From assembly GCA_032871835.1 (NCBI GenBank), contig CM065296.1, positions 1,188,001-1,252,000 of the forward strand: a stretch of DNA of 64,000 nt. Direction: 5' to 3'. A model generated the notes under the pieces. That model did no database searches, was not told the DNA's origin, and worked only from the letters and a program-made list of their open reading frames with translations. A program made the translations under genes and the position numbers. Shown here piece by piece: positions 11,929 to 22,408 of the stretch; position 1 is the stretch's first letter; the number at the start of each line of letters is the position of its first letter. This DNA comes from Dipteronia dyeriana. Lineage: Eukaryota > Streptophyta > Magnoliopsida > Sapindales > Sapindaceae.

Positions 11929-12119
11929 GTTTAAGTGGGCTAATTGTCACATAACTCTCTAGACTATACCCGAATTTACATGTTGTTCCATATTTTTTTT
12001 AGACACTAAACCCATGGAACAGTGAATGACGTTATGTTTAGTATATAAAAAAATTTAGGGTACAATATATCAATTTGAATATAGTCTGAAAGGATTTGTG
12101 ACAATTAGCCCACTTAAAC
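11929..12119. mobile_element. 191-bp foldback MITE
   Basis: A 22-bp perfect terminal inverted repeat ('gtttaagtgggctaattgtc..' at 11,929 and its complement ending at 12,119) bounds the element. The symmetry continues inward: 'agactata', 'ttgt.cc.tattttttt' and 'actaaac' recur in mirrored order, so almost the whole element can fold into one imperfect hairpin. No clear target duplication is visible. Confidence 0.8.
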
Positions 12120-12616
12120 AATAATAAAAGTTTATTTGATGTTGTTAACCATGAGATCACCGGTGATGCACTCCTGATTTGAAATTTATAGGTCATGTTA
12201 ATTCTATCGGTAGACCATGTTAGTTAAATTAAATATTTGTTTGATTAAATTAAAATAATATCGTAATTATGAGATTAATTTAATTGAAAATGAAATTATA
12301 ATTAGAGGATGATGCATCAATTTTTTTTTCCGCCTAACAAGCGACAACAACTTATTCAGCAAGTATATTGGTGTCTGACCAATATCATCTAGATTCAAAA
12401 GGCTACCGCGACAGCTATGACAGCACATATTGCAATAACAAACCAATCAAAACACGAAAAACAAACGACAGTCCTGTCAATCTATCACGTCTCACTCATG
12501 TTCTTCCATGAAACGACTACGTAAATGTCTGTGACGTCTGTCTGTCACTTACGCGCTTCTCTTGTTAGAGTGTGTCTTGTCCGAGAATTTTCTCACTCCA
12601 ATTCCTCGCAGCCTCT
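12120..12616. other. Upstream region of DUF761 copy 1
   Basis: The part from about 12,425 ('aacaaaccaatcaaaac', 'acagtcctgtcaatctatcac') matches the regions before copy 2 (18,210-18,290) and copy 3 (27,110-27,200). It is therefore shared promoter-proximal sequence of the array. The first 300 bp hold nothing recognisable. Confidence 0.65.
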
Positions 12617-12625
12617 CTATAAATA
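12617..12625 (+). promoter_or_regulatory. TATA box of DUF761 copy 1
   Basis: 'ctataaata' lies ~41 bp before the ATG, inside 'ctctataaatacccacaac'. The same 'ctctataaata....cccacaac' stands before copies 2 (near 18,527) and 3 (near 27,640), and a decayed form ('ctctgtaaacc') precedes copy 4. Conservation across paralogs supports it as a core promoter. Confidence 0.75.
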
Positions 12626-12665
12626 CCCACAACACAATCTCTTATTTCTCCAACAAAACGAACAA

Positions 12666-13070
12666 ATGGGTCGAAATCGAAACTGGTCGACAACACTACG
12701 ACACCGTTTTAAAACGGCGGTGAAGAAGCTCAACTTCTTACTTAGGTTCGTAACGAAAAGCAAGCGGCGGTTTTCTTCGATCTGCGGCAGTGTTGGCGCC
12801 GTCTCTCGACGCCGTTCATGGAGCATCAATGATCGATATATTGGGTTGCAGCATTGCATTGAAGATCGAGAATCCGATGAGAGCAGTTCCGTTCGAGTGC
12901 TTCAAAGAACTACAAGTACTCTTGCTTCTTCTTCTTATTCTTCTGATGGTGGCGATGATGATATTGATAAGCGAGCAGAGATTTTTATTTCGAATTTCCG
13001 TCGCCGACTTTTGTACGAGAGACAAGTTTCTCTGCAGCTCCGGTACGTTCGAAGAAACAGTTTTCACTGA
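12666..13070 (+). CDS. DUF761-domain small basic protein, intact copy 1
   Basis: A single-exon ORF of 134 codons. The ATG at 12,666 is preferred over the in-frame ATG at 12,525 because it follows the TATA box by ~41 bp and because all paralogs align from this ATG. Residues 1-50 are strongly basic. Residues 56-80 ('RYIGLQHCIEDRESDE') and a Ser-rich to acidic linker (86-101) follow. Residues 100-127 ('DIDKRAEIFISNFRRRLLYERQ') match the C-terminal DUF761 signature of an acidic start, 'A..FI..F...L' and 'RQ.S'. The family, sometimes called cotton-fibre-expressed proteins, is plant-specific and its biochemical role is not established. No signal peptide or clear membrane segment is seen. It is the only unbroken member of a tandem array of four and the only gene in the window likely to be working. 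Confidence 0.8.
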   Translation: MGRNRNWSTTLRHRFKTAVKKLNFLLRFVTKSKRRFSSICGSVGAVSRRRSWSINDRYIGLQHCIEDRESDESSSVRVLQRTTSTLASSSYSSDGGDDDIDKRAEIFISNFRRRLLYERQVSLQLRYVRRNSFH

Positions 13071-13246
13071 GAAATTAATTCATGAGTTTATTTAATTTTT
13101 TTGGCTTGGTTCCTGTTTTTTCTTTTTTAAAATAAATGTTCTTGCATCTATATGTTGGATGTTGTTGTGAAAACTTGAATTGTAATATTTTTGGATTAGG
13201 AAAAAACAATTGCTGGTAATTTTGTAGGGATTATTAATTACATGTT

Positions 13247-13282
<36 letters not shown>

Positions 13283-14019
13283 TATGATTTTGTTAATTTA
13301 ATAAATATATGATGTATGGGAAATTCTTTGTTTGTTAGTTGTGGTGAAGGATTGCTTATATTTTATTGATTTTTTTTTTGGTGTCGTGACTGCTTCAATG
13401 TCAAAGAATCTACATTGTAGTTTCATGTTTAATCACAGTTAGCAAGAACTAACAAAGAAAACAAGGATTTTTGTGGAGAAATGTTTTAGAAAACAAGGAG
13501 CTTATTATAATCTCTTGAACTAATGAACTATTATGTGAGATCTCAGTATTTCAGATTTGAGTAAAATTACAGGGAGTGAAGCCTATTTAGTATCTATACA
13601 CACTCACAGTGTCGGTTAGGTTAATGCACTACTCCAAGTTGGATGACAAACTTACAATTACGTATTTACATATAATATGAGGCTTCCGGCAAGTTAGATA
13701 TTATTTATTATAAATATGAGTAATGCTATTTTACTAAAATTTGCTGTCTAAATCCGGTATCCAAATGATATGGCAACAATCTAGTCTATACATTTAATTC
13801 ATGCAAATCTAATCCAATTTAAATGAATGGATTGAAGTGTTGTCATATTATTTAGATACCAAATTTGTGTACCAAATTTGGACAAAGTAGTATTACTTTA
13901 TAAATATTACTTCCACCTTAATTAATTGCCTAAACTTGTTTGGTTAGGCTTTTAAAAAGTTTTTATTTGTAAAAGATATATTTATTGTAGATCTAATAGA
14001 AATAGAGTTTTTGAAAAAA
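13071..14019. other. Spacer downstream of copy 1, paralogous to the unit 2 spacer
   Basis: 13,200-13,600 aligns with 20,850-21,111 plus 22,327-22,408, and 13,590-14,010 aligns with 24,302-24,560. Shared phrases include 'aatatatgatgtatgggaaattctttg' split over the two copies and 'ctacattgtagtttcatg'. It also has a (TA)n tract at about 13,252-13,277. It contains the empty sites of two insertions in unit 2. Confidence 0.75.
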
Positions 14020-15250
14020 AAGGTGTTGTTTGGATCCATTTTAAAAAATAGTTTTCTGTTTTCAAAAATAAAAAACAACTTTAATGTTGTTTGTCTACAC
14101 GTTTTACAAAACTATTTTTCGAAAACAAAAAACGACTTTTTAAAATGTATAACTAAAAAGTAAAAAACAACCTTTAATTGTTTTTCACTATTTTCAAAAA
14201 GATCATTTGAAAACGAATCATAATTTTTCTCACCAAACAACTGTTTTACCCATTTTAAACACAACAACCAAACACTTTTACATCGTTTTCCGTTTTAGAA
14301 ATTAATTTTGAAAAACAATACCAAACATATTAAGGTCCGTCATATAAACGTTTTTTAGGTGTTATTTTTCGAAAATAAAAATGAAAGTGAAAACAATGTT
14401 TTTAGTTTCAGTTTCGAAATCTGAAAACGTGTCTGATAGCATATACTAAAAGCTGTATTTTGAAAATGAAAACGGAAAAAACGCGTTTGGTAAGTTAACT
14501 GAAAACTATCAAAAATTGATATATCAATTTTTACAATTTGTTTAATATTAATATAATTATAAACAAATTAATTAAATAGTTAACCAATATAATTTGTATA
14601 TTGTAATTTTTAAATTAAATAAAAGTAACACATCACAAATTGCTAAAAAATAATAATCAATTAATCAATTAATCAAAACAAAACTCTTAAATTATAAATA
14701 AATATTATTTTAATAAATATAAATAACAGTAATATATATATATATATATATAATTAAAAAAGAAAAAAAAAGAAAGGAAACCAGGTCGGTCAAAAAGAAG
14801 AAAAGAAGACAAAGAAAGGAAGAAGATCGAAGAAGAAGAGGAGGAAGAGGATCGAAGAAGGAGAATGATCAGAGAAGAAGAAGCATCAGATTAGAGAAGA
14901 AGAAAAGGATCGAAGAAGAAAAACGTTTGGAGAAGAAGAAGAAGAAAAAAGTTTTTTTTTTTTTTAAAAAAATCAAAAACAAAGAAAACATGTATTTAAT
15001 GTTTTTCAAATTTTTCACTGTTAACACTGATCTTGTTTTTCATTTGTTTTTCATTTTTTGAAAATAAAATGAAAGCGGTTTACGAACGTGAATTCGAAAT
15101 CGTTTTTGAAAAACGAAAACGAAAACGAGTTGAAAAACAGCTGCATGACGGGACCTATATTTTTAAAAACATCATTTTTAAAACATGATTTCCATTTTAC
15201 AAAATAGTTCTTAAAAATATCATTTTAAAACCGATACCAAACGCGTCCTT
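14020..15250. mobile_element. MITE-like element with another MITE nested inside
   Basis: The left end 'aaggtgttgtttggatcc' (14,020) and the reverse complement of the right end ('aaggacgcgtttggtatcgg', to 15,250) form an inverted repeat followed on both sides by 'ttttaaaa'. The sequence is absent from the matching place in unit 2 (near 24,545), so it is an insertion. The inner element at 14,333-15,156 splits it. No target duplication could be read because the flanks are A-rich. Confidence 0.6.
14333..15156. mobile_element. PIF/Harbinger-like non-autonomous element (family A), nested
   Basis: Inverted ends 'aggtccgtcatataaacg' and 'aggtcccgtcatgcagctg' resemble those of the element at 21,112-22,323, so both belong to one family. 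Subterminal 'cgtttttcaaaaacgattt' is also shared. Flanks are 'tta' and 'ata', close to the 3-bp target duplication of this superfamily. The interior has a (TA)n tract (about 14,731-14,752) and a GAA-rich purine tract (14,815-14,945). No ORF is present. Confidence 0.65.
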
Positions 15251-15534
15251 ATTGTTTTTCAGTTGGTGGACTTTTTTTTTTTATATAATAAAAAGACCCA
15301 TTTTGAGAAGCTTATCCTCATGCTGAATTTAAATAGACAATCTAAAAAGTCTAACCAAACAATTAAAAAAAAACTAAAGGTTTGTAAAACATTTTCGACA
15401 ATAGAAAATCCAACCAAACAAACATTAAGACCACCACTCAATATGTATGGGTGGTAAAAGATGCTCATTCAATCTGATAATGTCGTATGAGTCACTTCTA
15501 CGGTAAACATTATTCATATATAAAAAAGAGAAAA

Positions 15535-16357
15535 TTACACTCAACCTACCTGAGGTTTGCCTGTTTGCACTTATAAACAACTTTATCATAAATTGACACT
15601 CACACATATTATTGACTAATTCTGATATTTAAAAGACTAAATTACCCTTGTTCCTTTATAAATAGGTAATTTCATTAAAATCCCTATTTTTTTTATGAAA
15701 TGTCACTTATTTAAATATCTTTATCATATTAACAACATAAATCCCTTATTTTTCCAAAATACACCATTTAGTCCATTTAACCAAAATACTAACACTCAAC
15801 TATAATTATATGTATAAAAGTACAATTTTACCTTTATCAAATGATTTATTTAGCTTAAAAAATAAATGATATTAAAACGGTTTATAAATATAAATTAACA
15901 ACAAAATTTTATTTTCTAAAAAAAATAAAAACATAAAAAAACTAATTGATGGATGATGAAAAATATAAAGTGAAAATAAATAATAAACTGAAATTGTAGT
16001 TTTTATAAAAAACTAACTTATTTATATCCAATTTTTTTGGAGATTTTTTTATAATAAACAATTATATATATTCCATTATCCATCCATTATTTTTTTCTTC
16101 TACTATTTTTTTTTTTAAAAAATTGGATGGATAATGAATAAATATATATAATGTATTGATAATGGAAAATATAATAAATTGAAAGTACAATTATGAATAT
16201 TTTTTTATAAAAAAAACTAATTTTTTTATATCCAATTTTTTGGATAAAATTTAATTTTTTTAAATAAAATAAATTGAAAAGAATGACTCACATAACCACT
16301 TAATAACTCTGAGCATTTTTGTTTTTCAAACAAGATAATGTTTTTGACTGCTATAAA

Positions 16358-16398
<41 letters not shown>

Positions 16399-17560
16399 AA
16401 AAAAAACGTAAATTAATTTACAGTGTTATATATAATTATATCAGTATGATTTTTTTTTAATTTTTAATTATCTGTTTTTGTGAACCACTATAATGGACTT
16501 TGTCAATGAATAGCAATCACCCATTTAATATATATGTATATATATATATTTAAACATTTAAGTTTAAATTTAGATTTCTAAGAAGATAAAGTACTAATCT
16601 TACCTAACTATTAGTTGAAATAAAGTTCCATATATAATCTCGATCACAAATGATATAAATAATCCTAATTTAACTAAAATTTCATCCGGTCACGCTTATA
16701 TATACAAATCGCATAAAAAGTTCTTTAAATTCTTCTTGTTGGTTTATGTTTTTTAATATAATCTTTTATTGCGTTCTCTTCTTGGATTCGATTATGCATT
16801 AACATATACTATACCATCAATTTATCATATTTTTTTGGGGTTGTTTTCTTTCTTCATCTTTATTTTTTATACATATAAAAGATCTATTCAATATAAAAAG
16901 TTGTATCCAACCTATATTTTAGTAAAAGCACTATAAATTAAAAATATTTTTCTTAAAGCTTAAATATCATATTTTAAATGTTAAAAAATACACCTAATTT
17001 AAATTACTAACCCACTTTTTTTTTTCTTTTTAAAAAGATACTAAGCCACTTATTTAATCCAAAAAAAATAAAATTAACAATAAACTACTAGAGGCATATA
17101 CATATTCTAAAAAAATTAATCATTGGATTCTAATCCAATGGTTCATAAAAATATTGAAAAGTACTTATAAAATTATAAAATAATAATAATAATAACCTTA
17201 GTTGTCCATATCTCAAACCAAATGAAAATATGTTAGAACTAAGGGTGGGCACAAGTCGGTTCGATTCGGTTTTCGGCCGAAATCGTCCATGACTCACTTA
17301 TAAGTGGTTTTCATTTTTAGTGTTGACCGTTAATATTTTGGTCAAATGGACTTAAATGATGTATTTTAGAAAAATAAGGGACTTATGTTGCTAATATGAT
17401 AAAAACATTTAAATAAGTGACATTTTACCAAAAACAAAATAAAGACTTTAGTTAAATTATCTATTTATTAAGGATCATGGATAGTTTAATCTTTTAAAGA
17501 TAGGAATTAGTCAACAAAGGATGTGATTGTCAATTAGTGATAAAGTTGTTTCTAGGTGTA
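15535..17560. mobile_element. ~2.0-kb element with ~270-bp terminal inverted repeats
   Basis: Left 15,540-15,805 and the reverse complement of 17,320-17,555 match along their length, sharing 'aaacaactttatca', 'ttgactaattc', 'aaatgtcacttatttaaat', 'tatcatatta.caacata' and 'tcccttatttttc'. Such long inverted ends suggest a non-autonomous MULE. It is absent from unit 2, where flanking sequence from 'tttatctagaatgtgtagaactg' (17,561) resumes at 25,590. The AT-rich interior has a (TA)n tract (16,361-16,392) and no domain-bearing ORF. Confidence 0.75.
16060..16160. repeat. Internal hairpin 'attatccatcca' within the 2.0-kb element
   Basis: 'attatatatattcc attatccatcca' (near 16,062-16,090) and the inverted 'tggatggataatgaat' (near 16,122-16,140) face each other across a T-rich loop. 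Confidence 0.6.
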
Positions 17561-18526
17561 GATTTATCTAGAATGTGTAGAACTGTTTTAACAGGGTGGT
17601 ATAATACATGTATTGAGAACTCAACATGTGAAATTTAGCCATGGCGTGACAAAAATAGCCAACTCATGGCATGTCCTTATTTAGTGTTTATCAAGTGAGA
17701 AAATTGTGGATCGGTGAAGAATACTTTAGAAGTTAGTTAGAAAAAGTTAAGAAGAGAATTGGAAGAAATTTATTCCATGACCAAATTATTTTCTCTTATA
17801 ATATACAATAATAGCACCGACTCTCTATCGTGCATCTAACTTTCTATCTCTTCCGATTCTCTCTATATATTTTTTTTCTCTGTACCAACTTCCAACTTTC
17901 TCTGTTTAAAAAACCCTCAACTTTACATGTTACCACTCATTTGAGGGTAATTTTTTTTATCCATAAAACGAGATTTAATCTTTTCAGGGATAGTTAAATT
18001 TATTACTGTTTATAACATAAAGGGTTAATCATGAGTTTTCAATTCCCGTAATATATGGATTAATATTATTTTGATGACAAAATTATATTCCAACCATTTG
18101 GACAATTGCACCGGCCAACCAAAACTTAGTCAACAACTCAAGCATAGGGTTTCTGACCAAACAAACACTCGACTCAACTCTTGACGTAAACTTCTGGACT
18201 TCTGTGACAAACCAATATGGAGTTTTATTAAAAAAAAAAAATATCTAACTCAAGCAAACACATGACAGTTCTGTCAATTTATCACCTCTCACTCAATGTT
18301 TTTATATATTTTATGAACCAACATTAATAGCTTCACTTACACGGAAAATAAGTATTCGTGTAGCGTGCAAGATCTATATATAATAATATATCATTATATG
18401 TTCAGATCAAAATAGCCGACGTATTAACGCTAAAGTGGCACGATAATAACAGAAGAATCCGACGATTTTCTCGGAGAAGTTTCTCACTTGCAAAAGCTTT
18501 ATAATAATGTATAGTCTTCACTTTCT
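17561..18526. other. Upstream spacer of DUF761 copy 2
   Basis: This aligns with 25,590-26,210 and 27,033-27,270 upstream of copy 3: 'ttagccatgg.gtgac', 'gaagaatactttagaagttagttag' split in both, and 'gacaattgcacc'. Position 18,117-18,140 ('aaaacttagtcaac') is the empty site for the insertion at 26,213-27,032. No gene is seen. Confidence 0.7.
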
Positions 18527-18536
18527 CTATAAATAG
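18527..18536 (+). promoter_or_regulatory. TATA box of DUF761 copy 2
   Basis: 'ctctataaat' lies ~48 bp before the ATG at 18,581, in the context shared with copies 1 and 3. Confidence 0.65.
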
Positions 18537-18580
18537 TATTCCCACAACTCATATTTCATCAACAAACAACAAAACAACAA

Positions 18581-19075
18581 ATGGGGGTGGAGGACAGGTA
18601 CGGCGCCGTTTGAAAACGGCAGTGAGAAATCTGAACTTGGTACTGAGGAATGAGGATTTTAAAGCAAGGCAAATGGTGGTTAACTTCCATCTGCGGCAGT
18701 GTCTCTGCCTTTTCTGTACGGATATCATGGAGCTTCGACAAAAGTTTTTTCGTACGAGATCTGGATTTATATCGGTACAAAATGAATTCCTACCAATATA
18801 TAGGGTTGCATTACACCGAAGATAAAGAGTCTGATGAGATCCGTAGTACTTCGATTCAAGAGCTTCAAAGAGCCACAAGTTATACTTCTTGTTATTCTTG
18901 TACTGATGATGATGGTATTGTTGACGATGATGTTAACATTGTTGATGATGATGATATTGATGAGCGAGCAGAAATTTTCATTTCGAATTTTCATGGCCAT
19001 CTTTTGTATGAAAGACAGATTTCTCGGCAACGCTACGATCAAGTAAACAGTTTTGAGTTTTTGACAGAGATTTAA
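18581..19075 (+). pseudogene. DUF761 copy 2, disrupted near its start
   Basis: The ATG at 18,581 aligns with the starts of copies 1 and 3, but small insertions put the beginning out of frame: about +2 nt within the first 25 bases and +7 nt near 18,650. The ATG frame therefore stops at 18,611. The two changes cancel, so from 18,650 on an open frame of 141 codons runs to 19,075. It includes 'YIGLHYTEDKESDE', a long Asp-rich linker and a full DUF761 tail ('DIDERAEIFISNFHGHLLYERQ'). Translation from the internal ATG at 18,650 could give a protein lacking the conserved basic N-terminus. The TATA box is kept. I call it a pseudogene, with a shortened functional product as the alternative. Confidence 0.7.
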
Positions 19076-19334
19076 GAGTGCTTTTATTAATGAAAATCAA
19101 ATAGAAAAATAAAAATTGGTTTGGTTAATATTAAATTTCAATGGTTTGGGTTGGTTTCCTGTCATTTATTTATTATTATTATTTTTAAATGTTCTTATAT
19201 ATATATATATATAAAATGTTTTTTTTAAGTATAAATGATCAAAACTTCTCCATAATCAGTGATCCACATGCAACACACTGATGTAAGTCATATAAGTACG
19301 TATTGATTAGAACGGAAAACTAACCACAAAATTA

Positions 19335-20768
19335 GTGGGTTAATTGTTTTTACCCAAGATTAGTATTTTTATTGTTTTTACCAAAATATCCACTATTTGA
19401 ATAAAATTGCCCTTCTTTATATATATAAAAAATTCTCTATTTTCTTTTTCCTTTAAAAACAACTTTTTTTCTCTATTTTATTTCTTTTTCTTCTTCTCCC
19501 CAGACCTCTAGTATTCTTCATCTTCTTCCCAGATGTGTTTAATTGTGTTTAATTGATTTTCCATGATGTTTTTAATTGTGTTGTCCTTGTGTGTTTAATT
19601 GGTATGTCCTGATATGTTTAATTGAGTTGTCTTTGTGTATTTAATTGAGTTGTCATTGTGTGTTTAATTGATATGTCTGATGAGTTTTTAATTGATTTGC
19701 GCATGATGTGTTTAGTTAGTCTGCCTTTGTGTGTTTAATTGGTGTGCACTGATATGTTTAATTAGGTTACTGTGGTGTGTTTAATTGGCAACCAGATGTG
19801 TTTAATAGGTGGCATGATGTGTTTAAAGAAATCTGGAAAAATTTCTAGATTTGAATAGATTTAGAATTTTTCCAGATTTCCTCATATATATTTTTTTTAA
19901 AACTTTGAAACAATAGATCTCTAGTAAATGTTATTTTTTTAGGAAGGAATTTTTGTTTGAATGGAACAAAATCTGGATTTAAAAAAAAAAAAAACATAAT
20001 CTGGAAAAAAAAAGTACCAAACATAATCTGAATTTTTTTTAAAGTTATAAAAACCTTGAATTTTTCTTTAAACAAAATCAAATATGGAAAAAAATTAACA
20101 AACATAATCTTGAAAATTTTCAAAATAAAATAATCTGGAATTTTTCTTTAAACAAAATCAAATATGAAAAAAAAAATAACAAACATAATCTGAAAAAATT
20201 TCAAAATAAAAAAACCAAGAGAACTGTAATTTTTGTTTACACAAAAAAAAATCAGGAAAAAACAAACAAACAATACCCAAACTTAAACACAACTACAACC
20301 ACCCTTAAAATCAACATCTAACACTCAAAACATAATCTGAAAAATTTCTAAAAAAAAACGTAGAAATTTTTAAGATCTGGAATTTTTTTCAAACAAAACG
20401 AAATCTGAAAAAGTTTAAACAAAAATGCCCAAACTTAAACAACCACAACCACCCTCAAAATCAACATCTAACACTCAAATTCGAATTTGATCTTCATAAC
20501 CCAGATCTGCAAGCCAAAAGAGAGAGAAGAGGAACAAAAATATAAGTTTAGATTAAAGAGGAGAGAGGCGTGAGAGAGCCGATTTGGAGAGGAGACAGAA
20601 GTGATTGAAGAGAGAAAGAAGGAAGAGAGAGAACAAAGAAAAAAAATGATTCTAATCAAAGGAGAGAGAAGAGGTAAATAAAATAATAAGGAGCATTTGA
20701 GTATTTACAGCCAATTATTGGATAGAAAAAATAAAAATACTAATATTGGGTATAAATAATAAACCACC
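19335..20768. mobile_element. Non-autonomous TIR element with internal minisatellite, copy in unit 2
   Basis: About 55 bp at the left ('gtgggttaattgtttttaccc....ttagtatttttatt') match the reverse complement of the right end near 20,700-20,768. A second copy lies at 28,995-30,345 downstream of DUF761 copy 3, with the same internal plan: minisatellite, A-rich part, then a GA-rich part. The length of the inverted ends suggests a MULE. No transposase is present. Confidence 0.7.
19533..19830. repeat. Minisatellite with 'tgtgtttaattg' core, about 14 copies
   Basis: The core recurs every ~20-22 bp with variable joining bases ('gtcc', 'ctga', 'gcct'). The same minisatellite occurs at 29,200-29,482 in the sister element. 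Confidence 0.8.
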
Positions 20769-21111
20769 TTATTTTTTAACTAAAAAGAGGAATTTCCTAT
20801 CTATCTATCTATCTACACGGTCCCGTTCGGGTTAAAATAAGTGCCGGTAATTTTGTAGGGATAATTACATGTTCGGATACATATAGATATGATTTTGTTA
20901 ATTTAATAAATATATGATGTATGGGAAATTCTTTGTTAGTTAGTTGTGGTGAAGGATTGCTTATATTTTATTGATTTTTTTTTGGTGTCGTGACTGCTTC
21001 AATGTCAAAGAATCTACATTGTAGTTTCATGTTTAATCACATTTAACGAGAACTAACAAAAAATACAAGGATTTTTGTAGAGAAATGTTTCAGAAAACAA
21101 TGTGCTTATTA
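20769..21111. other. Spacer of unit 2, paralogous to 13,200-13,490
   Basis: It contains a short (tatc)n run at 20,800-20,815, then the block shared with the spacer after copy 1. No gene is seen. Confidence 0.65.
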
Positions 21112-21477
21112 GGCCCCGTCCTGTAGCTGTTTTTTAGTCCGTTTTCGTTTTTATTTTTTAAAAACGATTTCAAAAACGCGTTCGTTAACCGTTTTTCATT
21201 TTATTTTCAAAAAAATTAAAAAAACATGAAAAACAAAACCAATGTTAAAAGTGAAAGATTTGAAAAACACAAAATACTTGTTTTTCGTTTTTCTTTTTCG
21301 TTTTTCATTTTATTTTTCACTTTTTTTATATTAAAATAAAATCTTAAACTATTAATTGTACTGTTATACGTTTGATATAACTAAAACAAGACGGAACGAG
21401 ATTTTTAAATTACCAATGTGTCCCTCTTATATATATTTCAGAATAATTTATTTTCAACTAGAACTAAAAGTTTTCAT

Positions 21478-21523
<46 letters not shown>

Positions 21524-21882
21524 TATTATTAGTATATATATATTATATATTATAATATTTACATAATTAATTTATATATCTTTATTATTATATATATAAT
21601 ATATATGTAATAATATATATAATATTATTATGTATATATATATTAAAACTATATATATTATGATATATATATATATTTATAAATATATAATAATATATTA
21701 GATAATATTATATATATATATATATAGGATATAATGTGATATATTATGTATTATTATATATAAAAATATAAAAATATTTCATATATAAAAAATATAATAA
21801 TTTTTAATAAATAAAATAATATATAATATAAATTATAATATATGTAACGATATTTAATATATTATTATAATATGTATATATG

Positions 21883-21946
<64 letters not shown>

Positions 21947-22323
21947 ATTATTTATTTATAATTTAAGAGTTTAGTTTTGATTAATTCATTTTTTTGATAT
22001 GTTTTTTTGAATTAATTTTGGATGTGTTACTTTTGTTTAATATAAAAATTACAATACAAAAATTATATTGGTTAATTATTTAATCAATTTGTTTATAGTT
22101 GTAATAATATTAAACAAAATACTAAAATTGATATTTCAATTTTTTTATAGTTTTCGGTTAACCTACCAGACGTGTTTTTTCCGTTTTCATTTTCAAAATA
22201 CAGCTTTCAGTATTTGCTACCAGACGCGTTTTCAGAATTAGAAAATGAAACCAAAAATACTGTTTTCATTTTCGTTTTTATTTTTGAAAAATAACAACTG
22301 AAAAACGCTTACAGGACGGACCC
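21112..22323. mobile_element. PIF/Harbinger-like non-autonomous element (family A), 1.2 kb
   Basis: Ends 'ggccccgtcctgtagc' and, inverted, 'gggtccgtcctgtaagc' continue with 'gtttttcagt'-like sequence. 'tta' precedes (21,109-21,111) and follows (22,324-22,326). The paralogous spacer after copy 1 reads 'gcttattataatctc' (near 13,500) with a single 'tta', so the empty site confirms both the boundaries and the 3-bp duplication expected for this superfamily. It has no coding capacity. Confidence 0.88.
21480..21960. repeat. Nearly pure A/T region with several (TA)n tracts
   Basis: Long (TA)n runs at about 21,483-21,516 and 21,885-21,942 lie inside the PIF-like element. G and C are almost absent between them. 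Confidence 0.85.
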
Positions 22324-22408
22324 TTATAATCTCTTCAACTAATGAACTAGTACGCGAGATCTCAGTATTTCAGATTTGAGTAAAATTACAGGGAGTGAAA
22401 CCTATTTA

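Noticed and set aside
12617..13067. Minus-strand and alternative-frame ORFs over DUF761 copy 1
   Set aside because: Only the plus-strand frame shows the domain and paralog conservation.
17230..17295. A further hAT end ('gggtgggcacaagtcggttcg')
   Set aside because: Only ~50 bp resembles such an end, with no partner end or target duplication; too short to annotate.
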